A DNA stretch of 64,000 nt from JAPPHA01 sp965220985 (GTDB lineage Bacteria; Pseudomonadota; Alphaproteobacteria; Rhodobacterales; Rhodobacteraceae), in contig OZ244854.1 in the NCBI GenBank assembly GCA_965220985.1, positions 186,001 to 250,000 of the forward strand, given 5' to 3'. Both the position numbers and the translations under genes were made by a program. Shown piece by piece: positions 9,001 to 16,547 of the stretch. The notes under the pieces were generated by a model. That model searched no databases and was not told where the DNA came from. It saw nothing but the letters and a program-made list of their open reading frames with translations. Within the stretch, counting starts at the first letter, position 1; each line of letters opens with the position of its first letter.

Positions 9001-11686
9001 TCGCGCGCACGCGGAAGCCGTAACTCGTGCCGTTGGCGAGACCGGTCAGTTCATGACCTGCGGTCGCGGCTCCGCTGCCCGCAATCTCCGTCCAGGCGCC
9101 GAAGTCGCCGTCTCCCTGTTTTTGCTGATACTGCCACGCCGTGGCGTTCGCGATCGCTTGCCAGGACAGCGAAACGGTTCCGTCTCCGGCAACCGCAGTC
9201 AGGCCTCGGGGCTTGACGGGCGCAACGATCGTTGGCGTGGCGGTGACTTCCGCCGATTGACCGGCGCCGGATATGCTCTCGGCCCTGACCTCGAATGTGT
9301 AGGAAATGCCATTGGTCAGACCGGTTACGTCGCGACTGTCAGCGCTGATGGCGAGATCGGTCCAGTTGTCGCTGGTCGTGAACGGCAACAGATAGGACGG
9401 TTTCCAGCGCACCTGCTGCTTCGTCAGCAAGGTGTTGGTCGGAATCTCCCACGCAAGCGCGACCGAACCCTCGCTCACCACCGCAGCAAGACCTGCCGGC
9501 GGGTCAGGAAGCAAGATGTCCGGCGTCGCCGTGACCGTGTCGGAAACCACGCCATCGACTTCGCCGCGAACAGCCCGCAACTGGAAATCGTAGGTTGTCC
9601 CGTTGGTGAGCCCCGTCACGTCGTATTGCGTCGTGGTGGCGTCGCTGCCCGGCACGGGCGTCCAGTCGGTGAACGCGCTGCCCGAATGACTTTGGCGATA
9701 TTCCCAGCGCGTAACACCGGCAATCGCGTTCCACGTGAGCCGCACAAAGGCAACGCTCGGCGTTGCAACGACCCCGGACGGTTTCACCGGGACGAGATCC
9801 GGCGTTGCGGCCACGAAGCTGCGCGGCGACAGCCCGCCTCCCCCGTCGTGGTCAAAAGCGTAAAGACCGAAAACATGCCGTTCGGCATTGTCGAGACCGG
9901 TTATGGTGTGAGAGGTTGCATCGCCAGGAAAATTCGTTGTCGAGCGACCATGGGTATTGTCAAGATCGGCTCGGGTCGAGCCTTTCTTGTACCGAATAAA
10001 GTAGACGTCGGAACTGCCCATTTCCGGATGGTCGTCCCAGGTCAGGGTGACCTGACCGTCGCCTGACTTGGCGACGAGACCGGATGGGGGCGCGGTCCCG
10101 TTCTCCACGGCAATCTTGAACTGCAGGCTTGCCGCATCGCCATCGCTGTCGGCCGCCGTCCAGCTGTAGGAGGTGGCATCCTGCGAAGCGGTCGGCGTGC
10201 CGGAAATCGTCCGTGTGGCAACATCGAGGGCCAGGCCGGCAGGAAGCGACGGGGTCAACGCGTAGTTCAATGTTCCGTCGCCGTCGGTCGCCGCCGGCAA
10301 GACCAGTGGCGTGATCTGGACATGCTGTCGATAGTCCTGGTCAGCGATTGAGGCGAGTCCGAAGTTCGGAACGGCATTGGCAACCGGCGTCACCGCGAGT
10401 TCATCGGATTCGGCCCCGAAAGTGCCATCCGTCAGCTTCGCCCTGATCTGAAACGTGTAGCTGGAACCGGCCGTGAGTCCGCTCAGCTCGTGGCTGTCGG
10501 TCGTCGAATCGCTGCCGGTGATGTCGGTCCACGCACCATAGCTGCTGTCACCCGCCTTCTGTCGATACTGCCATCCGCTCACACCGGTCAGTGCGTCCCA
10601 TGACAGCGTTGCCCGCTCGTGGCCGGAAGCGACGGCAAACCCTGTCGGCTTCAAGTCGGTGGTTGCGGTCAAGATCGGGCTGAGGGCCCCCAAGCCGCCG
10701 CTTTCATTCAGTGCGGCCAGCTGAAACTCGTAGGTTTTGTCGTTGAACACGTCGTCCGAGACGACGTACTGCGTCGTGTCGCCCGGACACAGAGCGCCAT
10801 CGCATGTCATGTTGTTCCAATGCGGCCAATTGTCGGGGTCGTTCGCTGGATGCTGACGGAATCGATAGACCCAGCCATTGGGCGTGCCACCGACGCTCGG
10901 CGCCGTCCACGACAGCGTTACCTGACCGTTGCCCGGCCGGATGGAGGAATTGACCGGAGCGCCGGGAAGCTCCTCGACGCTTACGGCGATGGTCTCGTCG
11001 ACACCCGTGTACCCGCCGCCGGATGCGGCGAAGGTCACGCTCGTCGTGTCGTCGTCGGTGTTGGCGTCCACGACGCCGGCGATCGTCACGATCTGGTTGA
11101 CGGACCAGTTGGTGGTGGTGAAATCCAGTTCGTCCTTGTCGACCGTCGCCACGCTCGCATCGCCGCTGGTGACGGACACCGTGACGTCCCTGCGCGGCTG
11201 TTTCGCCAGCTTGACGCGGACAAACCTGTCGCGGCCTTCCGAAATCGTCGGCAGATCAGTCGGTTGCACAACGATCGAGCCGTTCAGCGTGGAGGGAGAA
11301 ACCCAAACCTTCAGAGTTCGGGTGCCAATGCGATTGCTGCTGTCAGTCGCATCGATGGTCAAGGTCGCGTTTCCGGTCCCGCGCGCGGTTATTGTGAGCG
11401 TGTACTGGTACGAGGTCCCGTTTTGGGTGACGACAGCTGCCTCAGCCGTTGCGATGGTCGGATCGCTGCTGTCGACCTCAAGCGTCACCGTCCCGAGGTC
11501 GCTGCCATTGGAACTGTACAGACCGGAATCGACTCCCGTGACGTCATCGAGTTCCACGTATTGATCGTCAATCCAATGCAGGATCGGAAAGGCGTGAGCC
11601 GGTCCGGTCGCAAGCAAGGCCGTCAGGACGCAACCAAACAGACACGTTTTGATCTCACTCAAAAAGCGAAGCATTTTCAACATCAT
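1..11686 (-). CDS. Giant secreted FN3/Calx-beta-like repeat protein, probable autotransporter adhesin (C-terminus beyond window)
   Basis: One reading frame stays open from the start at 11686 (or the adjacent ATG at 11683) to the window edge, giving at least 3895 residues. Residues 1-32 form a signal peptide ending GPAHA. Then come an Ig-like domain (about 35-130), a Calx-like domain (about 135-240) and two FN3 domains (about 243-430). A putative-Ig (He_PIG-like) domain (about 435-525), five FN3 domains (about 530-1010), an unrecognised 150-residue insert (about 1010-1160), two more Ig/cadherin-like domains and two FN3 domains follow. Seventeen Calx-beta-like repeats (about 1553-3498) and two further FN3 domains come next. 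From about residue 3720 the alternating pattern (SLWARGDTSQF, WFGSDVQKNGKWLAGLAFS) resembles an autotransporter beta-barrel that presents the repeats on the cell surface. Adhesion is inferred from architecture. No strong Shine-Dalgarno is visible. Confidence 0.8.
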   Translation of the reverse strand, partial: MMLKMLRFLSEIKTCLFGCVLTALLATGPAHAFPILHWIDDQYVELDDVTGVDSGLYSSNGSDLGTVTLEVDSSDPTIATAEAAVVTQNGTSYQYTLTITARGTGNATLTIDATDSSNRIGTRTLKVWVSPSTLNGSIVVQPTDLPTISEGRDRFVRVKLAKQPRRDVTVSVTSGDASVATVDKDELDFTTTNWSVNQIVTIAGVVDANTDDDTTSVTFAASGGGYTGVDETIAVSVEELPGAPVNSSIRPGNGQVTLSWTAPSVGGTPNGWVYRFRQHPANDPDNWPHWNNMTCDGALCPGDTTQYVVSDDVFNDKTYEFQLAALNESGGLGALSPILTATTDLKPTGFAVASGHERATLSWDALTGVSGWQYRQKAGDSSYGAWTDITGSDSTTDSHELSGLTAGSSYTFQIRAKLTDGTFGAESDELAVTPVANAVPNFGLASIADQDYRQHVQITPLVLPAATDGDGTLNYALTPSLPAGLALDVATRTISGTPTASQDATSYSWTAADSDGDAASLQFKIAVENGTAPPSGLVAKSGDGQVTLTWDDHPEMGSSDVYFIRYKKGSTRADLDNTHGRSTTNFPGDATSHTITGLDNAERHVFGLYAFDHDGGGGLSPRSFVAATPDLVPVKPSGVVATPSVAFVRLTWNAIAGVTRWEYRQSHSGSAFTDWTPVPGSDATTTQYDVTGLTNGTTYDFQLRAVRGEVDGVVSDTVTATPDILLPDPPAGLAAVVSEGSVALAWEIPTNTLLTKQQVRWKPSYLLPFTTSDNWTDLAISADSRDVTGLTNGISYTFEVRAESISGAGQSAEVTATPTIVAPVKPRGLTAVAGDGTVSLSWQAIANATAWQYQQKQGDGDFGAWTEIAGSGAATAGHELTGLANGTSYGFRVRAMRLGVSGAVSDSVEATPAAMQTPTGFFATASQDMPDVVNLRWSAAANPAVTKWQYQVAEGSEAFGTDWNDIPDSGATTRTHSVSDLAIGSSWRFRVRAVVGTVPQDASVEKSVTLQAFAGWMNFKTDGCSATLPANPGDITMSRDSSPIEIPIAFFADDCRPMRGHHDGDYSDWPLPWTVWTYWQVGPVDLDYPGQSYNSGGDGKRAYISSLLYRYGQIRLQVSPGTRAGETFVGIRLTDIKYAGEGHPETSFVAGFQVTLAGNPLFGADADIADQHYALDGAITPPTLPAATGGDGKLKYTVTPALPAGLVFDGDGADGLGLDPGVPPTLSGTPTAFQSWTTHTITVHDSDADSSDADSDSIEFRLRVNAPPTVANGVDDQRVEFGATRSVELSSASSPVFGDPNADDVLSIVAVSNVSGQDSPPFTMTRSGDTLTLSAVSEGSGTVTLYATDLGGAVATDSFTVESIVVPDPVTDLIAAPGHGQVALSWTLPTSGVSPTAVQVRHRAKSETDWSDWSDLPQDAESHLITGLSNGVEYSFEVRTATASGQSAAETVDATPLARPEKPVLSAAPGDGKVTLSWADPGNTSITKYQLQQKEGDAAYGAWADIAGSDANTLSHEVTGLTNETVYGFRIRAVNASGEGAESDEVVATPQAPRVVTLVLDTASISENAGVATVSATLDLASSAETTVEVSVSPVSPAVSGDYALSATTTLTIAAGSTASSGVVTITGVDNDVDALDKTVTVSATASNDVGVLDPSSVDLTIADDEAAPTVELVLDASTIGEAGGVATVSATLDRASGAETTVTVSAIAVTPNVAGDFLVAGSTLTIAAGSTASEGTVTITGVDNDVDSPDVTVTVSGVASNDVGISGPLSVDLTIEDDDAAPTVELVLDTSTISEAGGVATVTATLDHASNEATTVTVSAAPVAPAVAGDFTLSGGTLTIAAFSTESTGTVTITGVDNQVDAADRTVTVSATASNDRGVVAPAARTLTIEDDDRRVVTLFLDHASIGENGGVATVTATLDEASSVETTVTISATPVAPAVAGDFTLSGSTLTIAAGSTTSTGIVTITGVDNDIDAPDRTVTVSGSASNDVGVSGPSSVDLTIADDDATPMVELVLDESSISEAGGVATVTATLDRASSAVTTLSVSVTPGFRTVSGDFTLGGSTLTIAAGATTSTGTVTITGVDNQVDDYHKSVTVWATASNEQGVTEPDGKQLIIMDDDRRTVTLLMDTTSISENAGVATLTATLDQASSVRSIMAIFVTPVSPAVSDDFIATGQVLRIAAGSTTSTGTVTITGVDNDVDAPDKTVSVLGVVSHEFGVIGPDIKTLTITDDDAAPTVELVLDESTISEAGGVATLSATLDRASSEATTVSVSVTPVSPADSGDFTLSGSTLTIAAGSTTSTGSVTITGVDNDVDAPGKTVTVSATATNDQGVTAPDSKTLTIEDDDAAPTVELVLDNGSISEAGGVATVSATLDRASSEATTVTVSATPVSPADAGDFTLAGSTLTIAAGSTTSAGTVTITGVDNQVDAADRTVTVSATATNDQGVTAPDAKTLTIMDDDRRTVSLSLDASSISENGGVATVTATLDAASTADTTVTVSATPVSPAVSGDFTLAGSTLTIAAGSTTSTGTVTITGVDNDVDTLDKTVTVSGAASNIVGVSNPLSVDLTIADDDAAPTVELVLDTSSISEAGGVATVSASLDRASGAVTIVQVAAVPNSPAVLGDFVQSGWSLTIAAGSTTSTGLVTITGVDNDVDAPDKQLTVVGLADNDVGVLVPLSLSLTILDEDATPTAELVLDTSSISEDGGVATVTAQLDHPSSEATVVTVSATPVAPAVSGDFTLSGGTLTIAAGSTTSTGTVTVTGVDNQVDAADKTVTVSATASNDHGVTAPAAKTLTIADDDRRTVTLSLDASSISENGGVATVTASLDGVSSVATTVTVSVTPHAPTVVGGFVLSGSTLTIAAGSTASTGTVTITGVDNALDELDRTLTVSGSASNGVGVSGPSPVDLTIEDDEAEPNVQLFVDASSISENGGVATVSAQLDQASSGVTTVQVDVVPDSSAVWADFVQSGSTLTIAAGSTTSSGTVTITAVDNGVDAPDKLLIILGTANNSVGVGRPSAIGLTLDDDEAAPTAELVLDTSSISEDGGVATVTAQLDHASSEATVVAVSVTPVSPAVSGDFTLSGSSLTIAAGSTTSTGTVTITGIDNQVDAAGKTVTVSATASNSHGVTAPAAKTLTIADDDRRTVTLSLDASSISEDGGVATVTASLDGVSSAATTVTVSVSPVSPAVAGDYSVSGSTLTIAAGSTASTGTVKITGVDNDFDDLDRTLTVSGSASNSVGVSGPSQIDLTIADDDRRTLSLHLDKTSISENGGLAMVSARLDNVSSVATTVTVSVSPVSPAVAGDFRLRGGTLTIAAGSKSSRGLVRIEGLDNDVDAPDKTVTVAGSVNNSVGVSGPSPVNLTITDDDAAPTVALVLDDQSISEAGGIAEVSARLDRPSSAVTTVTVSTTPVFPAVPGDFVQRGSTLTIAAGSKASTGSVTIEGVDNFVSAPDKTVTVSATASNGQGVTAPGSKTLTIEDNDSPTIFFAGTLAGTDDDQSPAQPSGLVAIEGDAEVTLTWTDPADGSITGYQVKRRAGASSYGSWTDIPGSGADTTSHTVTGLVNGTEHAFRIRAVSAAGNGAESNEAKATPRQPRPETVEGLTATPGDGEVVLSWNDPNDVRVTRYQLRYGAASVALNDSQWADIPGSASGTTQHTVYGLQNGLQYTFEVRAASAAGAGDHAAANATPQPTARAVAHGQITKSVLAGVARATLADATDMISRRLQSESDDTTVTLAGQQIVGAYASPSAMPEFTDIDWRGISMADDWLDSESLGFSQETGSDASLRDSAFSFSLGGDSYGSALNWSLWARGDTSQFKGWEQSGSRDGDNRTVWFGSDVQKNGKWLAGLAFSQSKAEVEYRLEDDEGVINTTLASAWPYVRMKTDNDTDLHLI
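1195..7030 (-). repeat. 17 tandem ~340-bp Calx-beta-like repeats
   Basis: Within the giant gene, a unit of about 113 codons recurs 17 times with spacing of 337-348 bp. The conserved core GVDNDVDA falls near 6793, 6451, 6109, 5770, 5428, 5089, 4747, 4405, 4063, 3724, 3385, 3048, 2700, 2361, 2022, 1681 and 1341. Each unit carries SISE(N/A)GGVATV early and ends LTIxDDD, an acidic end typical of calcium-binding Calx-beta domains. Two subtypes exist: one begins DDDRRTVTLSLD and the other DDDAAPTVELVLD. The DRRT junctions lie mostly about 1020 bp apart, so units seem to have multiplied in threes. Confidence 0.85.
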
Positions 11687-12485
11687 GGAACATCACCCGA
11701 ATTCAACGCCCACCGACCTGGTCGGAGCGGGAACCGTCGACACGACTGCCGACAGCACAAGGACGACCATGTGAAGGCCACATTGCCGCCCGCGAAACTG
11801 CCCATAAGGCAGGACGATCGCACGCTACTTGCAATTTTGCCGATTATCAATGTGTGTCTTCATGGGTCGTGCCGAACTGGCTCCATGTTGCAGAAACGAG
11901 GCCGCCAGCGGGTCTTTTCGGCGCGCAGTCTGGCGCTTGGTCGAGTCGTTCCTGACGGCCTTGAGGCTGTCGGTGCGAGTGCGGTGCGCGCGTCCTGCAT
12001 CGCTCTTGCCTTGTCCGTGGACACGGTCTCCTTTGGCGGCGAAGTCGCTGCCGGTGAGCCGGTTGACTCCAGCCTCGTCTGGCGACCGCGCCGCGAAACT
12101 CCTGGGATTCTCTGCACCGGGCTGCATCGCCGCTGCCGCCCGTGGTCGCTGAATCCGCAGTAGCCTGCCGGATTCTGCCCGAAGCGGTTTTGGCAGCGAA
12201 CCTCACTCCATCATCGATCAAGCGCTTCTCGTACGTGCCGCCGCAAGGGGAACGCATTCCGCGAAAGGCGATTGCGTCAACATGCCGCTCGCCATACATT
12301 GACCCGTCAAAGTGCGGATTGCGTGGATCGCGATGCGCGGTTACGGGCTCGGTGACTGGCGGATGATGCCTGCGATCACGTGACGTGCCGCGGATGAAGA
12401 ACGCTCGGATCCGAATGCAATCCAGCGCCAGTCGCGGCGCTTCGCGGTTCTTCGGGATGGGACCGCGACAATGAAGGGGGACACA
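11687..12485. other. Intergenic, divergent promoters expected
   Basis: About 800 bp separate the giant surface-protein gene from the divergent cupin operon. I found no convincing coding region here: the open frames show no recognisable protein and overlap each other on both strands. Promoters for both directions must lie here, but no clear consensus boxes were found. Confidence 0.5.
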
Positions 12486-13451
12486 ATGCCAACAGTCGAC
12501 GTCAACACCCGGACGGTTCGCTACGGAACGCTGAAGCCGTGCCGGACTGCCTTCATCGATGCGCACACGCCCGGCTCCGACCAGAAGGAAAACTTCGCGA
12601 TCGTGGGTGGCGGCGTCTCCGAAAGCCCCGACCAGCACGTTCACATCGTCGACACGCCGGGCTTCAACATCGGAGCGGCCGGGCAACCGCCGAAATGCCG
12701 CAACTCGCTGCATTGCCATCGAACGGCAGAAGTGTTTTTCGTCCTCAAGGGACGCTGGCGGTTTTTCTGGGGACGTTGGGGAACGGCGGGTGAGGTCACC
12801 CTCGAAGAGGGCGACATCTTCAACATTCCGACCGGCATCTTCCGGGGCTTCGAGAACATCGGCAACGATTACGGAATGCTGATGGCAATTCTCGGCGGTG
12901 ACGACGCGGGCGGCGGCGTGATTTGGGCGCCCCAGGTCATCGAGGACGCCGCCAATCACGGCCTGGTTCTGGCCGAGACGGGTCGCCTCTACGACACCAA
13001 GAAAGGCGAGTCGCTGCCCGATGGCATCAAGCCGATGAAACTCCTGACCGACAGCGAACTGGCGGAGTTCCCCGAGCATGCGGCCAGCGACGTCGTGCCG
13101 CGTTTCGTTGCGCGATACTGGGACATGGTGGCGCTTGCCAACCCGGAACCTGCGAAGGTCATCGGACCCGACGCGATGCTCCGCGACAGGCCCGGTTTCG
13201 AGGTCGACTTTCTGTCCCGCCCGTCGGGACAGGTCGCGAGCGCCGTGACCGATCGCCATGAAGTTCTCATGGTCGTCAAGGGCCACTGGCATTTGACGTG
13301 GAACGATTCCGAGACCGTTCTCGCGCCCGGCGACACCTGCGCGATTCCACCGGGCGTCTCGCGGGCGTTGTCGCCCTCGATGTCGGGCGAGGCCAGCCTG
13401 TTCAGGGTCCGAAACACGGATGATCCGGCCGGTCCGACCCATTGGCTGTGA
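12486..13451 (+). CDS. Bicupin domain protein
   Basis: A 321-residue two-cupin protein. The ATG at 12486 is preferred over the in-frame ATG at 12471 because an AAGGGGG Shine-Dalgarno sits just before it. The first cupin has the metal motif H76-C-H78-xxx-E82 followed by VLKG. Its second motif, PTGIFRGFEN, carries Arg where the fourth ligand His is usual. The C-terminal cupin (DRHEVLMVVKG, then PGDTCAIPPGVSRAL) keeps only part of the ligand set. The layout resembles gentisate-1,2-dioxygenase-like or sugar-binding bicupins, but the substrate cannot be read from sequence. It is followed after 52 bp by a MetE-like methyltransferase and then transporter genes, suggesting a catabolic rather than storage role. 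Enzyme or sensor remains open. Confidence 0.75.
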   Translation: MPTVDVNTRTVRYGTLKPCRTAFIDAHTPGSDQKENFAIVGGGVSESPDQHVHIVDTPGFNIGAAGQPPKCRNSLHCHRTAEVFFVLKGRWRFFWGRWGTAGEVTLEEGDIFNIPTGIFRGFENIGNDYGMLMAILGGDDAGGGVIWAPQVIEDAANHGLVLAETGRLYDTKKGESLPDGIKPMKLLTDSELAEFPEHAASDVVPRFVARYWDMVALANPEPAKVIGPDAMLRDRPGFEVDFLSRPSGQVASAVTDRHEVLMVVKGHWHLTWNDSETVLAPGDTCAIPPGVSRALSPSMSGEASLFRVRNTDDPAGPTHWL

Positions 13452-13503
13452 ACGAAGCCCGACAGACCGAGACCGCGACAGGAAACACCAAGGAGATGCT
13501 GAC

Positions 13504-14640
13504 ATGCCACTGATCCCGACGACCCATGTCGGCTCGCTGCCACGAACCCAGGAGGTGGTCGATTTCCTCTTCGCCCGCGAGCACGATGAAGAGTGCGACC
13601 CGCAGGCCTTCGACGATTGCATGCAGGCGGCATGTTCCGAAACGGTCCGCAAGCAGGTCGAGGCGGGAGTCGACATCGTGTCCGACGGCGAAACCTCGAA
13701 GATCTCCTATGCCACCTACGTCAAGGACAGATACGAAGGATTCTCGGGCGACAGCCCGCGCCAGCCACCCCAGGACCTCAAGCAGTTCCCGCAGTTTCTC
13801 AAGCGTTTGGCGGACTCGGGCGGCACCCCACAGTACGCGAGACCCTGCTGCACGGGCCCGGTCGTTCCCAAGGATCACGAAGACCTGCGCAAGGACATCG
13901 CCAACCTCAAGGCGGCAATGGCCGCTCACGGCGCCCGCGAAGGCTTCATGAACGCGGCCTCGCCCGGCGTCATTTCCCTGTTTTTGCCAAACGACCACTA
14001 CCCCACCCGCGACGCCTATCTTGCGGCGCTGGCCGACGCGATGCGGGAGGAGTATCGGATCATCGTCGAGGCCGGGCTCTATCTCCAGCTCGATTGCCCC
14101 GATCTCGCCTTGTCGCGGCACATGCAGTTCCATGACCTGTCCGACGAGGATTTCCTTCACGTGGCGCAAGCCAATGTCGAAGCCTTGAATCACGCGCTGG
14201 CCGGTCTGCCCGCCGAGCGGATTCGCGTCCACATCTGCTGGGGGAACTACGAAGGTCCACACGTTTGCGACATTCCGATGGACACCGTGTTTTCGACGCT
14301 GATGAGTTCCCATGCGAGGTTTGTCCTGTTCGAAACGTCAAATCCCCGACATGCCCACGAATGGGAGGTGTTTGAAGCGCGAAAGTCCGAGATACCGGAC
14401 GACAAGGTACTGGTGCCTGGCGTCATCGACAGCACCACGAATTTCGTCGAGCATCCCCGGCTGGTGGCCCAGAGGATTCGGAGATTCACCGACATCGTGG
14501 GCAGCGAGCGGGTGGTGGCCGGATCGGATTGCGGATTCGGAACCTTTGCAGGCTTCGGTGCGGTGGATCCGGACATTGCCTATGCCAAGCTGGTCTCGCT
14601 CGCCGAGGGCGCGAGGATCGCGCGGGATTCGCTGGACTGA
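13504..14640 (+). CDS. MetE-like (cobalamin-independent) zinc methyltransferase, catalytic domain only
   Basis: A 378-residue protein of the methionine synthase II C-terminal family (COG0620 type). It begins PTTHVGSLPR, the typical opening of the TIM-barrel catalytic half, and lacks the N-terminal half of full MetE (about 750 residues). All four zinc ligands of the family can be placed: H243 and C245 in HICWGN, E277 in LFETSN, and C343 in GSDCGFG. The start at 13504 follows AAGGAG. Such short MetE relatives transfer methyl or alkyl groups between thiols and other carriers, so methionine synthesis from methyl-folate should not be assumed. Next to a cupin, an ABC importer and SnoaL-like proteins, a demethylase for an imported methylated compound is a reasonable inference. 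Confidence 0.75.
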   Translation: MPLIPTTHVGSLPRTQEVVDFLFAREHDEECDPQAFDDCMQAACSETVRKQVEAGVDIVSDGETSKISYATYVKDRYEGFSGDSPRQPPQDLKQFPQFLKRLADSGGTPQYARPCCTGPVVPKDHEDLRKDIANLKAAMAAHGAREGFMNAASPGVISLFLPNDHYPTRDAYLAALADAMREEYRIIVEAGLYLQLDCPDLALSRHMQFHDLSDEDFLHVAQANVEALNHALAGLPAERIRVHICWGNYEGPHVCDIPMDTVFSTLMSSHARFVLFETSNPRHAHEWEVFEARKSEIPDDKVLVPGVIDSTTNFVEHPRLVAQRIRRFTDIVGSERVVAGSDCGFGTFAGFGAVDPDIAYAKLVSLAEGARIARDSLD

Positions 14641-15232
14641 CGACCGCACCCGCCTCGAACGGCACGGCCGCACCGGCTCCCGCGATCGGCTCACTCAGGG
14701 ATTTTGCCCGAGGAGCATGTCGCTGCAAGGCGCGATCTGGATGCTTCTGCACCAGATTGGCGACCTGTCGGGCTCGACAGTTCGCGCAACAGCGGGACCT
14801 GTCACGATTTTCACCGCAGGAAATCCCTGATCCGGTCCTGGCCATCATCGATTGCCGGTTGGGCGCAGGCTGCGGAAAGGCTTGAATGTGCTTGCAATGA
14901 CGCTGCCCTCCGGTCTACTGATTGCAAGCGTATGCAAAGGCCGATTCGGACCGAGGGGAATCGCGTGACCAACGCCCTGCTCTACACATTCCGAAGTTGC
15001 CGGGGAAATTCGAGAGGGCCGAGCAGTTCGGCCCCTGTGTCGGCACGCCGAATTTCCGTGATTGGACCTGCATGTCAGGTTTCATCAGCATCAACTTGCC
15101 GAACCAACCGGCCCTGGCAGCAAATTTCTCATTGCCAGACCGATTTGGACCGCCCCGTCCGCCCGTCGTCGGGGCACTTTCAGGTGCAAGCCTCGTAAGC
15201 GCACCATCAACTTCGCATCAGGGGAGAACACA
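14641..15232. other. Intergenic upstream of ABC transporter
   Basis: About 590 bp between the MetE-like gene and the binding-protein gene. No gene is supported. It contains the LacI-type palindrome listed separately, about 285 bp before the binding-protein start, so the transporter probably has its own regulated promoter here. Confidence 0.5.
14932..14947. promoter_or_regulatory. Putative LacI-family operator
   Basis: TTGCAAGCGTATGCAA has 5-bp inverted arms TTGCA/TGCAA around a central CG, the hallmark of LacI/PurR-type operators. It lies upstream of the ABC transporter genes, and a LacI-family regulator is encoded at the end of the same locus (20907). The pairing of site and regulator is inferred. 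Confidence 0.45.
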
Positions 15233-16471
15233 ATGAACCTCAAGAAACTCACAATCACGTCTGCGGCAATCGCCCTTGCTGGGTCTGCTGCATGGGCCAA
15301 CTGCGGACCGGCCGGTCAGTCGATCCGCGTTCTGGCCAGCGACTTTCCAGCGATCCACGCCGTCGCCCAGACGGCCGAAGACGCATGCGCCAGCGCGGCA
15401 GCCGAGTTCGTGCGCAACCACACCACCGAAGCGCGCCAGATCATGAACGCGGCGCTCACGCCGGATCCGGCCGAGTACACGTCCGTGATCGTGGCCAACT
15501 CGACGCTGACCCAACTCATGAACGACGGCCTCGTCCGGCCGCTGAACGACTACGTCGAGACATACGGAGGGCATCTCAAGCCCAACCAGCTGATCACCAT
15601 CGGCGGCGATGTCATGGCAATCGCCTTCATGGCCAACTCGCAGCACCTCTTCGCGCGGACCGATATCCTCGCGGAAGCCGGCGTCGACGGGATTCCGTCA
15701 ACCTACGAAGAGGTCATCGCTGCCGCTCAAAAGATCCGCGAAGCGGGCCTGATGGAGTTCCCTTTCGTCATGAACATGCAGGTCGGATGGAATGTCGGCG
15801 AGAGCTTCAACACCATCTATCTCGGCCACGGTGGCGAGTTCTTCAAGCCGGGGTCGGCTGAACCTGCCATCAACAATGACAAGGGCGTCGCGACGCTCAA
15901 GGTGATGAAGGCGCTGAAGGATCTCGCGAATCCGGACATCCTGACCTTCGCCTCCAACGAAACGCAGGCCTTGTGGGAAGCCGGAGAAGTCGCGCTGGCC
16001 ATCATGTGGGGCTCGCGCGGCGGCGTCATCCTCGACGACGAGGGTTCCAGCGAAGAGGTGACCTCGAACACTGTTCTTGCCGGCGCACCGACCGTTGCAG
16101 GCGGATCGACCCCGTCCGCGACGCTGTGGTGGGACGGAATCACGATCGCCAAGAACGTTCCGGACGCCGAAGCGGAAGCCACTTTCGCAGCGCTGGTCGG
16201 CGCTCTGACGCCGGAAATGGTCGCCGATCACAACGACGACGCGGTCTGGTTGATCGACGGCTTCAATCCAGGACCGGCAGCGGCCGGCGTTGCGGCAACG
16301 GCCGCGGGGGGCGCGAAGTCCTATCCGATGATCCCCTACATCAACCTGATGCACAACGCGCTCGGTGCGGAACTTGTCGATTTCCTCAAGGGAGACGAAA
16401 GCGCCGAGGATGCGCTGGCCGACGTCGAGGCCGCCTACATCACGGCGGCGAAGGAGGCTGGCTACCTGTAG
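15233..16471 (+). CDS. ABC transporter extracellular solute-binding protein (sugar type)
   Basis: A 412-residue periplasmic binding protein of the ABC carbohydrate class (family 1, UgpB/MalE-like). The start at 15233 follows GGGGAG. Residues 1-22 form a signal peptide with an AWA cleavage site. The body has the usual two-lobe features: a hinge-type segment around SAFMANSQHLFARTD-like positions, LWEAGEVALAIMWGS in the middle, and WWDGITIAKNVPD later. It is longer than ribose-type binding proteins and fits partners with MalF/MalG-like permeases, which follow directly. It is separated from the permeases by a strong hairpin, as is common where binding protein is needed in excess. Substrate unknown; the neighbouring cupin and SnoaL genes suggest an unusual carbohydrate or ring compound. 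Confidence 0.85.
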   Translation: MNLKKLTITSAAIALAGSAAWANCGPAGQSIRVLASDFPAIHAVAQTAEDACASAAAEFVRNHTTEARQIMNAALTPDPAEYTSVIVANSTLTQLMNDGLVRPLNDYVETYGGHLKPNQLITIGGDVMAIAFMANSQHLFARTDILAEAGVDGIPSTYEEVIAAAQKIREAGLMEFPFVMNMQVGWNVGESFNTIYLGHGGEFFKPGSAEPAINNDKGVATLKVMKALKDLANPDILTFASNETQALWEAGEVALAIMWGSRGGVILDDEGSSEEVTSNTVLAGAPTVAGGSTPSATLWWDGITIAKNVPDAEAEATFAALVGALTPEMVADHNDDAVWLIDGFNPGPAAAGVAATAAGGAKSYPMIPYINLMHNALGAELVDFLKGDESAEDALADVEAAYITAAKEAGYL

Positions 16472-16487
16472 GAATCACTGCACATGG

Positions 16488-16515
16488 AAGAGGCCCGTCC
16501 ACGAACGGGCCTCTT
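16488..16515 (+). terminator. Hairpin after binding-protein gene (attenuator)
   Basis: An 11-bp perfect stem (16488-16498 with 16505-16515) enclosing a 6-base loop, followed by TTC rather than a U-run. It lies 16 bp after the stop and 32 bp before the first permease. Probably a partial terminator or mRNA 3'-end stabiliser. Confidence 0.65.
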
Positions 16516-16547
16516 TCGCAAAAGTCTCCCGAGCGGAAACGGACGCG

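Noticed and set aside
11847..13676. A 609-codon minus-strand frame across the cupin and MetE-like genes
   Set aside because: The opposite strand encodes two proteins with clear family motifs; this frame is Arg-rich antisense sequence with no motif.
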